Part shown: positions 1 through 5,844 of the stretch, piece after piece | How positions within the stretch are numbered: the first letter of the stretch is position 1 | Layout: every line of letters begins with the position of its first letter | From: Candidatus Rokuibacteriota bacterium | GTDB taxonomy: Bacteria; Methylomirabilota; Methylomirabilia; Rokubacteriales; CSP1-6 | Length of the DNA: 6,840 bases | Direction: 5' to 3' | Assembly (NCBI GenBank): GCA_016206385.1 | Contig: JACQRS010000104.1 | Span: 1-6,840 of the forward strand | Program-made: the position numbers and the translations under genes | The notes under the pieces: model-generated | Told to the model about the DNA's origin: nothing | Seen by the model: only the letters and a program-made list of their open reading frames with translations | Database searches by the model: none

Positions 1-126
1 GAACTGCAGGAGCGGCTCCCCTCGTCCCGCACCGTGATTCTGAACTGCGGGAACCCCGTGCTGATGGAGGACGTGAAGTATGTCGCCGACAAGAACGGCG
101 TCCAGTTCGAGAAGGAAGACTGGTGA
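1..126 (+). CDS. C-terminal end of a probable ferredoxin/flavodoxin reductase-like FAD/NAD(P) oxidoreductase (5' end outside window)
   Basis: Frame 1 is open from the first base to a TGA at 124-126 and gives the last 41 residues of a protein that begins before the window. The tail contains a hydrophobic strand followed by Cys-Gly-Asn-Pro and then Met-Glu-Asp-Val (TVILNCGNP, VLMEDVK), and it ends in Glu-Lys-Glu-Asp-Trp. A strand followed by CGxP and a Met-containing helix is the typical end of the NAD(P)-binding domain of ferredoxin-NADP reductase-like enzymes, which often finish with an aromatic residue. Such enzymes move electrons between NAD(P)H, flavin and an iron-sulfur or haem partner. 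The assignment rests on one motif, so the exact family and substrate are open. The next gene, a cytochrome c, starts 60 bases on behind its own promoter-like sequence, so co-transcription is not required. Confidence 0.5.
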   Translation, partial: ELQERLPSSRTVILNCGNPVLMEDVKYVADKNGVQFEKEDW

Positions 127-134
127 AAAACTCC

Positions 135-163
135 TTGACCTCGGCTCTGGCGCGGTGTTAAAT
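135..163 (+). promoter_or_regulatory. Sigma-70-type promoter candidate for the cytochrome c gene
   Basis: TTGACC at 135-140 (five of six matches to the -35 consensus) is followed by exactly 17 bases and TTAAAT at 158-163 (four of six matches to the -10 consensus). A start of transcription near 170 would leave a short leader of about 17 bases that contains the GAGAGG ribosome binding site at 175-180. It lies in the 60-base gap after the preceding stop codon, which is AT-richer than its surroundings. Prediction from sequence only. Confidence 0.55.
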
Positions 164-186
164 CAGCGTCCGAAGAGAGGAACATC

Positions 187-597
187 ATGATGGCGCGACG
201 GTGTTCCGTGAAGGTGGTTGCCGCGGCGGTGGCAGTGCTGGCGACCCTGGCGCTGGGCGGTCTCGTGTCGGCCCAGGGAAAGTGGGAGGCCCCGCCCGAC
301 GTCAAGAAGCTGAAAAACCCGCTCCCCAAGTCCGACAAGGTTCTCGCCCAGGCCAAGAAGATCTTTGAGACCAACTGCGTGGCCTGCCACGGTCCCAAGG
401 GCCTGGGGGACGGTCCGGCGGCCGCCGCGTTGCCCGTGAAGCCCGCGAACTGGACGTCGCCGGCGACCCAGTCGGAGGCCGACGGGGAGCTGTTCTGGAA
501 GATCACGAACGGCCGGGGTCCGATGCCGCCCTGGAAGCACCTGTCCGAGAACGACCGCTGGACGATGGTCCACTTTATCCGCACCCTCAAGAAATAG
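187..597 (+). CDS. Periplasmic monohaem c-type cytochrome (class I)
   Basis: This 136-residue protein is a small secreted electron carrier. Residues 1-29 form a signal peptide: a basic start (MMARRCSVK), an Ala/Val/Leu-rich core, and a VSA cleavage site before Gln30. Mature haem attachment is at Cys64-Val-Ala-Cys67-His68 (CVACH), followed by the usual GPKGLGDGP loop. Met112 in the GRGPMPPW segment is the likely distal haem ligand, and the C-terminal helix (about 121-134) with aromatic residues closes a standard cytochrome c fold. There is one haem motif only. The start at 187 is preceded by GAGAGG (175-180); an alternative Met is at 190 and is equally compatible. It lies between a promoter-like sequence and a strong terminator, so it is probably a single-gene transcript. 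The electron donor and acceptor cannot be read from the sequence; the upstream flavin reductase-like gene is a possible but unproven partner. Confidence 0.9.
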   Translation: MMARRCSVKVVAAAVAVLATLALGGLVSAQGKWEAPPDVKKLKNPLPKSDKVLAQAKKIFETNCVACHGPKGLGDGPAAAALPVKPANWTSPATQSEADGELFWKITNGRGPMPPWKHLSENDRWTMVHFIRTLKK

Positions 598-615
598 CGG
601 ATCGCGGATCCTGCG

Positions 616-645
616 CGCCCCTCCCGGTTCGGGAGGGGCGTTTTT
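616..645 (+). terminator. Rho-independent terminator after the cytochrome c gene
   Basis: A perfect 10-base-pair GC-rich stem (CGCCCCTCCC at 616-625 with GGGAGGGGCG at 631-640) encloses a 5-base loop (GGTTC) and is followed at once by TTTTT at 641-645. It sits 18 bases after the cytochrome c stop codon and before the kinase promoter candidate, so it separates the two transcription units. Confidence 0.92.
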
Positions 646-663
646 GCTTGTACGCTTATGCTC

Positions 664-692
664 TTGACTGGTCCGGTGCTCCGCCGTATGGT
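664..692 (+). promoter_or_regulatory. Sigma-70-type promoter candidate for the histidine kinase operon
   Basis: TTGACT at 664-669 is followed by 17 bases and TATGGT at 687-692. It lies just after the terminator and upstream of the Shine-Dalgarno at 742-749. Transcription would begin near 699 and leave a leader of about 57 bases. The site argues against translation starting at the ATG at 648, which lies upstream of it. Prediction from sequence only. Confidence 0.5.
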
Positions 693-741
693 GTATGGCG
701 ATTTGCCTCCCAAGGCCGCCTGGCGAACATCGCGCGAGTCC

Positions 742-749
742 AAGAGGAG
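742..749 (+). promoter_or_regulatory. Shine-Dalgarno that fixes the histidine kinase start
   Basis: AAGAGGAG lies 6 bases before the ATG at 756. The same reading frame is open back to an ATG at 648, but that one has no comparable ribosome binding site, is only two bases after the terminator's T-run, and would add 36 residues with no recognisable domain. The start at 756 is therefore preferred. Confidence 0.8.
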
Positions 750-755
750 CCGAGC

Positions 756-3086
756 ATGGAGCAGGCGCCGCGTCACCCCCTGTATCACGCGCTGACCGAG
801 ATCGGCCGGACCCTGGAATCGCTCCGCGAACGCCTGAAGCTGCTGGACGGAGCCGACGCGCAGCCATCGGCCGCTACCCCCGACACGCCCGCCGCGCTCC
901 CGCGTGTCGAGGTCGGCCAGCCACTGACCGAATCCCAGCAGCAGGCGCTCGCCCATTTCCAGGAGATCCTCTCGATCCCGCCGACCGGGCTCGAGCCCAT
1001 GGAGGTCTTCTGCCTGACCGTGGATCGGATCACGCGGCTCCTCATCGTAGACCGCGCGGTCCTCTTCCTCCTCGATCCCGACCAGGGACGGCTCCAGCCG
1101 CGCGCGGCCAGGGGCTTTCGGCAGGATGACCTGGCCGAGTTCTCGCTCCTTCCCGGCGAGGGTCTGGTGGGGCGCGCCTTCAGAGAGGGGCGCTCCCTGA
1201 TCTACGCCACCCCCGTAGGCGAAGCTCCGACTGACCCGTTCATCTTCCGCTTTCCGGTCCGAGACGCCGCGGCGCTGCCGATCCGTGCCGGAGGCGAAGT
1301 GGTTGGCGTCGTCTTCGCCGGGCGCCGCGGCCGCCCCGCGCCCTTCACCGTGGAGGAGATCCAGGTCCTGACGCTCCTGGCCGACCGGATCGGCACGGCC
1401 CTGGTCCACCGCAGGCTGGTGGAAAAGTTCGGGGGCCACGTGGACCATCTGAAGGAGCTGGTCGGGCTGGTGACGCAGACCGGTCTCCGCCATGACCTCC
1501 GCGACGTTCTCTCGATGGCGTGCGAGGCCGGGTGCCGCCTCCTCAGAGTGCGGGCCGCCATCATCGCCCTGCTCGGGGAGAACGGCCAATTGACGGTGCG
1601 GGGGAGCTACGGTATGCCCGAGGAGGCGGTCGCGCGCTGGCGCGTGAACACCGAAAGCGGCGTGACCGGCGAGATCATTCGGAGCGGGCAGGTCGTGGTC
1701 TGCGCCGACCTGCTGGCCTTGACCGGGCCCGACGATCCCTCTTTGAAGGAGTTCGGGACCCGGGGGCTCCTGGCGGTCCCAATCAGGATCCGCGACGAGC
1801 TGGTCGGCTGCTTCTACCTGGCCGACCGGGGCGTGAAGGATTTCTCCGCGGACCAGGTGGAGGCCGCCCAGCTCCTCGGCGCCCTGGCAGGCCTCGCGAT
1901 CGAGAACGGGCAGCTCTACGGCGAGCTTCGCCAGGCCTTCGACGAGCTCACGGCGGCCCAGGAGCGGCTCGTCCAAAGCGAGAAGGCCCGGGCGTTGGAG
2001 GAGATGGCGGGCGGCCTCGCGCACGAGTTCAACAACATCCTCGCCATCATCCTCGGCAAGACCCAGCTGATGCTCGAGCGAGCGGGCGAGGGGCAGCTGC
2101 GTGAGGATCTGGCGGTGATCGAGGAAGCGGCCTGGCGCGCCGCCGACATGGTCCGACGGCTTCAGGGGTTCGCTAGGGTGCGGACGACGGAGGGCCCGGC
2201 CCTGACAGACCTCAGCGCCCTGGTTCAGGAAGCTGTGGCCCTCAGCCGCCCACGCTGGAAAGACGAGGCGGAAGCGCAGGGGATTCGGGTCGAGGTGGTG
2301 CTCGACCTGGCGGAGACAGCGCCCGTGCTCGGCACCCCGGGCGAACTGAGGGAGATGCTGATCAACCTGATCCTGAACGCCCTGGACGCCATGCCCCGGG
2401 GTGGCCGGCTCAGCCTCAGCACCCGCCGGCACGGCAACCAGGTGGAGCTCCGCGTCACTGACACCGGCACGGGGATGACCGAAGCGGTCAGGCGCCGGCT
2501 GTTCGATCCCTTCTTCACAACGCGATCGCCCCAGCGCGTCGGGCTCGGACTCTCCGTGGTCCGCGGCGTGGTGGGCCGCCACCAGGGAGCCATCGAGGTG
2601 GAGAGTCGGGAGGGCGAGGGCACCACCTTTACGATCGCGTTCTCGCTGGCACGGACTGCCAGCGGTGCGCCCGCTTCCGCTTCGGCTCCCGCCGGCGAGG
2701 GACCCGCGGCCCCGGCCAGGGTGCTTCTCGTCGAGGACGAGGAGCACATCCGGGCGACGCTCGCTGAGGTCCTCAGCGCAGCCGGCCACGCCGTGGAGAC
2801 GGCCAAGGACGGCCTCGAGGCGCTGGCGCGGTTCCAACGAGGCCGCTACGACGTGGTCATCACCGACCTTTCCATGCCGGGACGCTCGGGACTCGAGGTC
2901 ACGCGAGCGGTGAAGCAGATAGCTCCGGGCACCCCGGTGATCCTGATCACCGGGTGGGGGGACGTTCTGGACCCCGCGCGGATCCGCGAGAGCGGGGTGG
3001 ACTTCACGCTGGTCAAGCCCTTTCGCAACGAGCGAGTGCTGAGCACGCTGGCCGAGGCGCTGAGACTCCGACGCTCCGGAGCCTAG
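756..3086 (+). CDS. Soluble hybrid sensor histidine kinase: GAF-GAF-HisKA-HATPase-receiver
   Basis: This 776-residue cytoplasmic signalling protein has no transmembrane segment or signal peptide. In order: a short helical N-terminus (about 9-32), GAF domain 1 (about 74-219), GAF domain 2 (about 247-385), a coiled-coil linker (about 386-411), the dimerisation/phosphorylation helix with the H-box AHEFNN and phospho-acceptor His423, and a HATPase domain (about 520-632). The ATPase domain shows the N-box Asn541 (NLILNALDAM), G1 DTGTG (569-573), F-box FDPFFTT (583-589) and G2 GLGLS (596-600). An Ala/Ser/Pro-rich linker (about 633-653) leads to a C-terminal receiver (about 654-769) with acidic residues Glu660/Asp661, phospho-acceptor Asp704, Thr732 and Lys754. 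All catalytic residues are present, so it should autophosphorylate and pass phosphate to its own receiver. No DNA-binding or other output domain is attached; the downstream partner and GAF ligand are unknown. A Ppx gene follows 31 bases later. Confidence 0.93.
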   Translation: MEQAPRHPLYHALTEIGRTLESLRERLKLLDGADAQPSAATPDTPAALPRVEVGQPLTESQQQALAHFQEILSIPPTGLEPMEVFCLTVDRITRLLIVDRAVLFLLDPDQGRLQPRAARGFRQDDLAEFSLLPGEGLVGRAFREGRSLIYATPVGEAPTDPFIFRFPVRDAAALPIRAGGEVVGVVFAGRRGRPAPFTVEEIQVLTLLADRIGTALVHRRLVEKFGGHVDHLKELVGLVTQTGLRHDLRDVLSMACEAGCRLLRVRAAIIALLGENGQLTVRGSYGMPEEAVARWRVNTESGVTGEIIRSGQVVVCADLLALTGPDDPSLKEFGTRGLLAVPIRIRDELVGCFYLADRGVKDFSADQVEAAQLLGALAGLAIENGQLYGELRQAFDELTAAQERLVQSEKARALEEMAGGLAHEFNNILAIILGKTQLMLERAGEGQLREDLAVIEEAAWRAADMVRRLQGFARVRTTEGPALTDLSALVQEAVALSRPRWKDEAEAQGIRVEVVLDLAETAPVLGTPGELREMLINLILNALDAMPRGGRLSLSTRRHGNQVELRVTDTGTGMTEAVRRRLFDPFFTTRSPQRVGLGLSVVRGVVGRHQGAIEVESREGEGTTFTIAFSLARTASGAPASASAPAGEGPAAPARVLLVEDEEHIRATLAEVLSAAGHAVETAKDGLEALARFQRGRYDVVITDLSMPGRSGLEVTRAVKQIAPGTPVILITGWGDVLDPARIRESGVDFTLVKPFRNERVLSTLAEALRLRRSGA

Positions 3087-3117
3087 GGCTGGCCCTGCCG
3101 AAGCTTCAGCGCGCTTC

Positions 3118-4053
3118 GTGACTCGCCTGGCCTCCGTTGACCTGGGCACCAATACCATCCGTCTGCTCGTCGTCGAGGTGGCGGAAGACCGGAGCTGGCG
3201 GCCGGTGGCCGAGACTCAGACCATCGCGCGCCTCGGCGAGGGGCTGCGGACCAGCGGCCGATTGAGTGAGGCGGCGATGGAGCGGGCCCTCGCCGCGGTG
3301 ACCGAGTTCTGCGGGCGCGCCAGGGCGCTCGGCGCCGAACAGATCCTGATCATCGGGACCAGCGCGGTGAGGGAGGCGTCGAACCGATCGGTGTTCTTAG
3401 AGCGACTCAGCCTGTCCACGGGGCAGGAGGTCCGGGTGGTGCCCGGCGAGGACGAAGGCCGCCTCACCTTGCTCGGCGTGCTTCACGGCCTCCCGGCGCT
3501 TTCCGGATGGATCCTGGTCTTCGACATCGGGGGCGGGAGCACCGAGTTCATCCTTGCCCGAGACCGGGAGCTCGTTCGCGCCCGGAGCCTCGCGCTCGGC
3601 GTCGTCCCGCTCGCCGAGCGGTACCGGACCGCCGAGCCGGTGGAGCGGGCCCGCTACGCCGAGCTAGAGCGGGAGGTCCGGGCGCAGCTCGCGCGCGAGC
3701 TTCAGGATCTTCTGGCCGAGCACCGGCCCGATCACCTGGTCGGGACTTCGGGAACCGTCACCACGCTGGCCGCGCTGGACCAGGCCCTCCCCGACTACGA
3801 CGCGGCCAAGGTTCACGGCTACCCCCTGTTGCGGCACCGGATCGAGGCGCTGCTGGGCGCGCTGGCGCCGCTCCCCGCGACACGCCGCGCCGGCTTCCCG
3901 TGCCTCGAGGCCGGCCGCGCCGACCTCATCATCCCGGGCATCGCGATCTGCCTGGCCACGATGGCGAGATTCGGCGTCAGCTCCATCCGCGTCAGCGACG
4001 CCGGTCTCCGCGAGGGCATCCTGGTCGACCACTTGGCGCGCTCCGCGCCGTGA
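3118..4053 (+). CDS. ppx: Ppx/GppA-type exopolyphosphatase / pppGpp phosphohydrolase, short form
   Basis: This 311-residue enzyme belongs to the actin/Hsp70-like ASKHA phosphatase family that removes terminal phosphates from polyphosphate and/or pppGpp. The family motifs are all present: VDLGTNT (7-13, phosphate-1 loop), GTSAVREASN (80-89), GEDEGRL (110-116, where Glu113 probably matches the catalytic Glu of E. coli PPX), DIGGGSTE (136-143, phosphate-2 loop), GTSGT (209-213), RADLIIPG (267-274) and SDAGLREG (293-300). It stops after these two domains and lacks the C-terminal HD-like domains of the roughly 500-residue E. coli enzymes, so it is a short, complete form. The GTG start at 3118 is chosen because it places the phosphate-1 loop at the usual distance from the N-terminus; no clear Shine-Dalgarno is visible, so translation may depend on the upstream kinase gene. 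Polyphosphate versus pppGpp preference cannot be decided from sequence. Confidence 0.92.
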   Translation: MTRLASVDLGTNTIRLLVVEVAEDRSWRPVAETQTIARLGEGLRTSGRLSEAAMERALAAVTEFCGRARALGAEQILIIGTSAVREASNRSVFLERLSLSTGQEVRVVPGEDEGRLTLLGVLHGLPALSGWILVFDIGGGSTEFILARDRELVRARSLALGVVPLAERYRTAEPVERARYAELEREVRAQLARELQDLLAEHRPDHLVGTSGTVTTLAALDQALPDYDAAKVHGYPLLRHRIEALLGALAPLPATRRAGFPCLEAGRADLIIPGIAICLATMARFGVSSIRVSDAGLREGILVDHLARSAP

Positions 4054-4073
4054 CCCCTCCTCGAGCGCGATGC

Positions 4074-4082
4074 TAGGGTGAG
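4074..4082 (+). promoter_or_regulatory. Ribosome binding site of proline dehydrogenase
   Basis: TAGGGTGAG at 4074-4082 resembles the Shine-Dalgarno AGGAGGTGA and ends just before the ATG at 4086 (AGGGTG to ATG is 5 bases). It supports that start in the 32-base gap after ppx. Confidence 0.6.
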
Positions 4083-4085
4083 CTG

Positions 4086-5012
4086 ATGCTTCGAGCGGTG
4101 CTCCTGCGGCTGTCGGAACAACGCGCGATCGGCCGCTTGCTGGAGCGCCTTCGGCTCACGCGGCGCCTGGTGCGGCGGTTCGTGGCCGGAACGCGCGCGG
4201 AGGACGCCTTCGCGGTCATCGAGCGGGTCAACGCTGAGGGCCTCCTCGCGGCGATCACCTACCTGGGCGAGAACGTGCGCGGCGCGGCCACGGCGCGGGC
4301 GGCTGCCGAGACCTACGTGGAGCTGCTGGACGAGGTCAAACGGCGGAACCTTGCCTGCCTTCCCTCCCTCAAGCTCACCCAGCTGGGCCTGGATCTGTCC
4401 GAGTCGTTATGCCTGGAGAACCTCAAGCGGATCCTGGAGCAGGCGAGCGCCGCGGGAACCCGCGTCTGGATCGACATGGAGTCCACCGCATACACGGAGC
4501 GGACGCTGGCCATCTACGAGAGGCTCCGGTCGCGCTTTCCCAACGTGGCCTGCGTGATTCAGGCCTACCTGCGGCGCAGCGAAGCCGATGTGAAGCGCCT
4601 GATCGCCTTGGGCGCCACGGTCCGCCTCTGCAAGGGCGCGTATCGGGAGCCACCCGACCTGGCCTTTGCCGACAAGCGTCAGGTGGACGCCAGCTACGCG
4701 CGGCTCCAGGACCTCTTGCTGTCCCCTGACGCGATCGAGCGCGGCGTGTACCCGGCGTTCGCGACCCACGACGAGCGGCTGATCCAGCGCGCCGCGAACC
4801 GTGCCCGGCAGCTCGGGATCGCCCCGGATCGGTTCGAGATCCAGATGCTGGACGGGATCCGCCATGACCTCCACGCCCAGATCCGGGGCCAGGGCCTCCG
4901 GCTCAGGGTTTTGGTCTCCTACGGGGAGGCGTGGTACGGCTTCTTCGTGCGACGGCTCGCGGAGCGGCCGGCCAACCTGCTCTTCCTGTTCAAGCACCTC
5001 TTCCGACCGTGA
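4086..5012 (+). CDS. putB: Monofunctional proline dehydrogenase (FAD-dependent)
   Basis: This 308-residue protein matches the length of monofunctional proline dehydrogenases such as that of Thermus, and not the fused PutA. The family oxidises L-proline to delta1-pyrroline-5-carboxylate in a beta/alpha-barrel with FAD and passes electrons to the membrane quinone pool. Visible motifs: SLKLTQLGLD (94-103, Lys96), WIDMEST (128-134, Asp130), CVIQAYLRR (156-164), VRLCKGAYREP (179-189, FAD and active site), FATHD (225-229), EIQMLDG (251-257) and YGEAWYGFFVRRLAERPAN (279-297), where Arg289/Arg290 match the pair that binds the proline carboxylate. At the position of the conserved active-site Tyr (Tyr540 of E. 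coli PutA, Tyr275 of the Thermus enzyme) there is Leu276, and the conserved Pro two residues later is Ser278. Its TGA is overlapped by the GTG of the racemase remnant. The symbol is by analogy with Bacillus putB. No P5C dehydrogenase gene is in the window. Confidence 0.93.
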   Translation: MLRAVLLRLSEQRAIGRLLERLRLTRRLVRRFVAGTRAEDAFAVIERVNAEGLLAAITYLGENVRGAATARAAAETYVELLDEVKRRNLACLPSLKLTQLGLDLSESLCLENLKRILEQASAAGTRVWIDMESTAYTERTLAIYERLRSRFPNVACVIQAYLRRSEADVKRLIALGATVRLCKGAYREPPDLAFADKRQVDASYARLQDLLLSPDAIERGVYPAFATHDERLIQRAANRARQLGIAPDRFEIQMLDGIRHDLHAQIRGQGLRLRVLVSYGEAWYGFFVRRLAERPANLLFLFKHLFRP

Positions 5013-5326
5013 GGCTCAGCCGGCTCCTCTCAGCTCGCCTCCACGCCCGAGGGGAGCTGGGGCTCGGGGATCTGTTCGTTCACGAATCCATCCTGGGCGC
5101 GCGCTTTAGCGGCCAGCTGGTCGGAACCGCGCGGGTGGGCCCGTATCCCGCCGTTGTCCCTGAGATCACCGGCCGTGCCTACCCAACGGGGCTCTCCGCC
5201 CTCGCCCTGGACCCCGACGATCCCTTCCCCGCCGGCTTCCTCCTCCAGCGCTCTGGGCGGGAGCGGCGCCGCCCCCGCGAGGTTGACAGGGCCGGGAGAG
5301 GCGACTATCCTTATGAACCAACATGA
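5009..5326 (+). pseudogene. Proline racemase / hydroxyproline epimerase family, C-terminal remnant
   Basis: The frame opens with a GTG that overlaps the proline dehydrogenase stop (GTGA, 5009-5012) and gives 105 residues. Residues 8-79 read like the C-terminus of the proline racemase / 4-hydroxyproline 2-epimerase / trans-3-hydroxyproline dehydratase family: LHARGELGLG, FVHESILG, then PAVVPEITGRAY and LALDPDDPFPAGFLL. Family members are about 310-345 residues. Here the whole N-terminal half, with the first catalytic Cys motif (CGHGT type), is missing, and so is the second motif (DRSPCGTGT type), which normally lies just before the point where similarity begins. The fragment cannot be catalytic alone. 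The last 26 residues (Arg-rich) match nothing I recognise and cover the downstream promoter candidate. There is no internal stop or frameshift in the retained part, which suggests a fairly recent deletion, a maintained small ORF, or an assembly error. Confidence 0.75.
5283..5311 (+). promoter_or_regulatory. Strong sigma-70-type promoter candidate for the HNH gene and uvrB
   Basis: TTGACA at 5283-5288 matches the -35 consensus perfectly; after exactly 17 bases comes TATCCT at 5306-5311 (four of six -10 matches). Transcription would begin near 5318, only about 5 bases before the ATG at 5323, so the mRNA would be almost leaderless. The site lies inside the non-conserved tail of the racemase remnant. 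Prediction from sequence only. Confidence 0.55.
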
Positions 5327-5838
5327 ATGAAATCGCGGTCTTGGTGTTGAACTACACCTTCGAGCCGCTCCACTTCACCAACGCCAGGCGCGCCATCACC
5401 CTTCTCTTGAGCGGCAAGGCCGAAAGCGTCGAAGCCTCTCCCCGGATCGTCCGCTCCCCGTCCATGACCATGACGCTCCCGGCCGTCATCCGGCTGGCGG
5501 TGTACATCCGGAAGCCGTTCCTGGATCGGGTGGCCTTCAACAAGAAGAACATCCTGCGCCGGGACGGCTACACCTGCCAGTACTGCGGCCGGCGCGGCGA
5601 GCGGCTCACCGTGGACCACGTGGTCCCCCGTTCCCGGGGGGGCGAGACCACCTGGACCAACGTGGTCGCGGCGTGCCTCGGCTGCAACCTGAAGAAGGGC
5701 AACCGCACCGTGGATGAAGCGAGGATGACGCTGATCCGCGAGCCGGCCCACCCCCGGTTCCTGTTCTCCGTGCTCCGCCATCCGCACGCGCACTCCTTCC
5801 TCGACTCCTGGCGAAAGTACCTCGTCACCGCCCTCTGA
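5323..5838 (+). CDS. HNH endonuclease family protein
   Basis: This 171-residue protein has a conserved N-terminal module (about 1-70: VLVLNYTFEPLHFTNARRAI, then LLLSGKAESVE) that is typical of a widespread stand-alone HNH family, followed by the zinc-supported nuclease fold at about 76-130. The nuclease region shows RRDGYTCQYCG (Cys85, Cys88), VDHVVPRSRGG with catalytic-type Asp98-His99, TWTNVVAAC with Asn113, and CLGCNLKKGNRT with the second Cys pair (Cys118, Cys121) and Asn122. All metal and zinc ligands are in place, so it should cut or nick DNA, but the target and biological role of this family are not established. No DNA-recognition or phage-packaging domain is attached. The ATG overlaps the stop of the preceding remnant (ATGA), no Shine-Dalgarno lies at a normal distance, and uvrB follows after 6 bases, suggesting co-expression with nucleotide excision repair. 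Confidence 0.9.
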   Translation: MNEIAVLVLNYTFEPLHFTNARRAITLLLSGKAESVEASPRIVRSPSMTMTLPAVIRLAVYIRKPFLDRVAFNKKNILRRDGYTCQYCGRRGERLTVDHVVPRSRGGETTWTNVVAACLGCNLKKGNRTVDEARMTLIREPAHPRFLFSVLRHPHAHSFLDSWRKYLVTAL

Positions 5839-5844
5839 GCACCG

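Noticed and set aside
597..610. Tandem 7-base repeat GCGGATC-GCGGATC right after the cytochrome stop
   Set aside because: Only two short copies that straddle the stop codon and precede a terminator; nothing suggests an operator or mobile-element footprint.
648..755. In-frame N-terminal extension of the kinase from the ATG at 648
   Set aside because: It starts two bases after the terminator T-run, lacks a ribosome binding site, spans the promoter candidate and encodes no recognisable domain, while AAGAGGAG is ideally placed for the ATG at 756.
2225..2806. 193-codon minus-strand frame inside the kinase gene
   Set aside because: It covers the ATPase domain coding region; the Ser/Arg/Pro-rich translation matches nothing and is a GC-driven shadow.
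3085..3096. Small inverted repeat AGGG-CTGG-CCCT after the kinase stop, considered as a terminator
   Set aside because: The stem has only four pairs and no T-run follows, so it would not end transcription before ppx.
4407..4997. 196-codon minus-strand frame inside proline dehydrogenase
   Set aside because: Antisense to conserved catalytic motifs with no recognisable protein features; a shadow frame.
4931..5008. Upstream extension of the racemase remnant to an ATG at 4931
   Set aside because: The added 26 residues overlap the conserved RR-containing end of proline dehydrogenase, show no racemase similarity, and lack the expected DRSPCGTGT-type motif; the GTG at 5009 is a better boundary.
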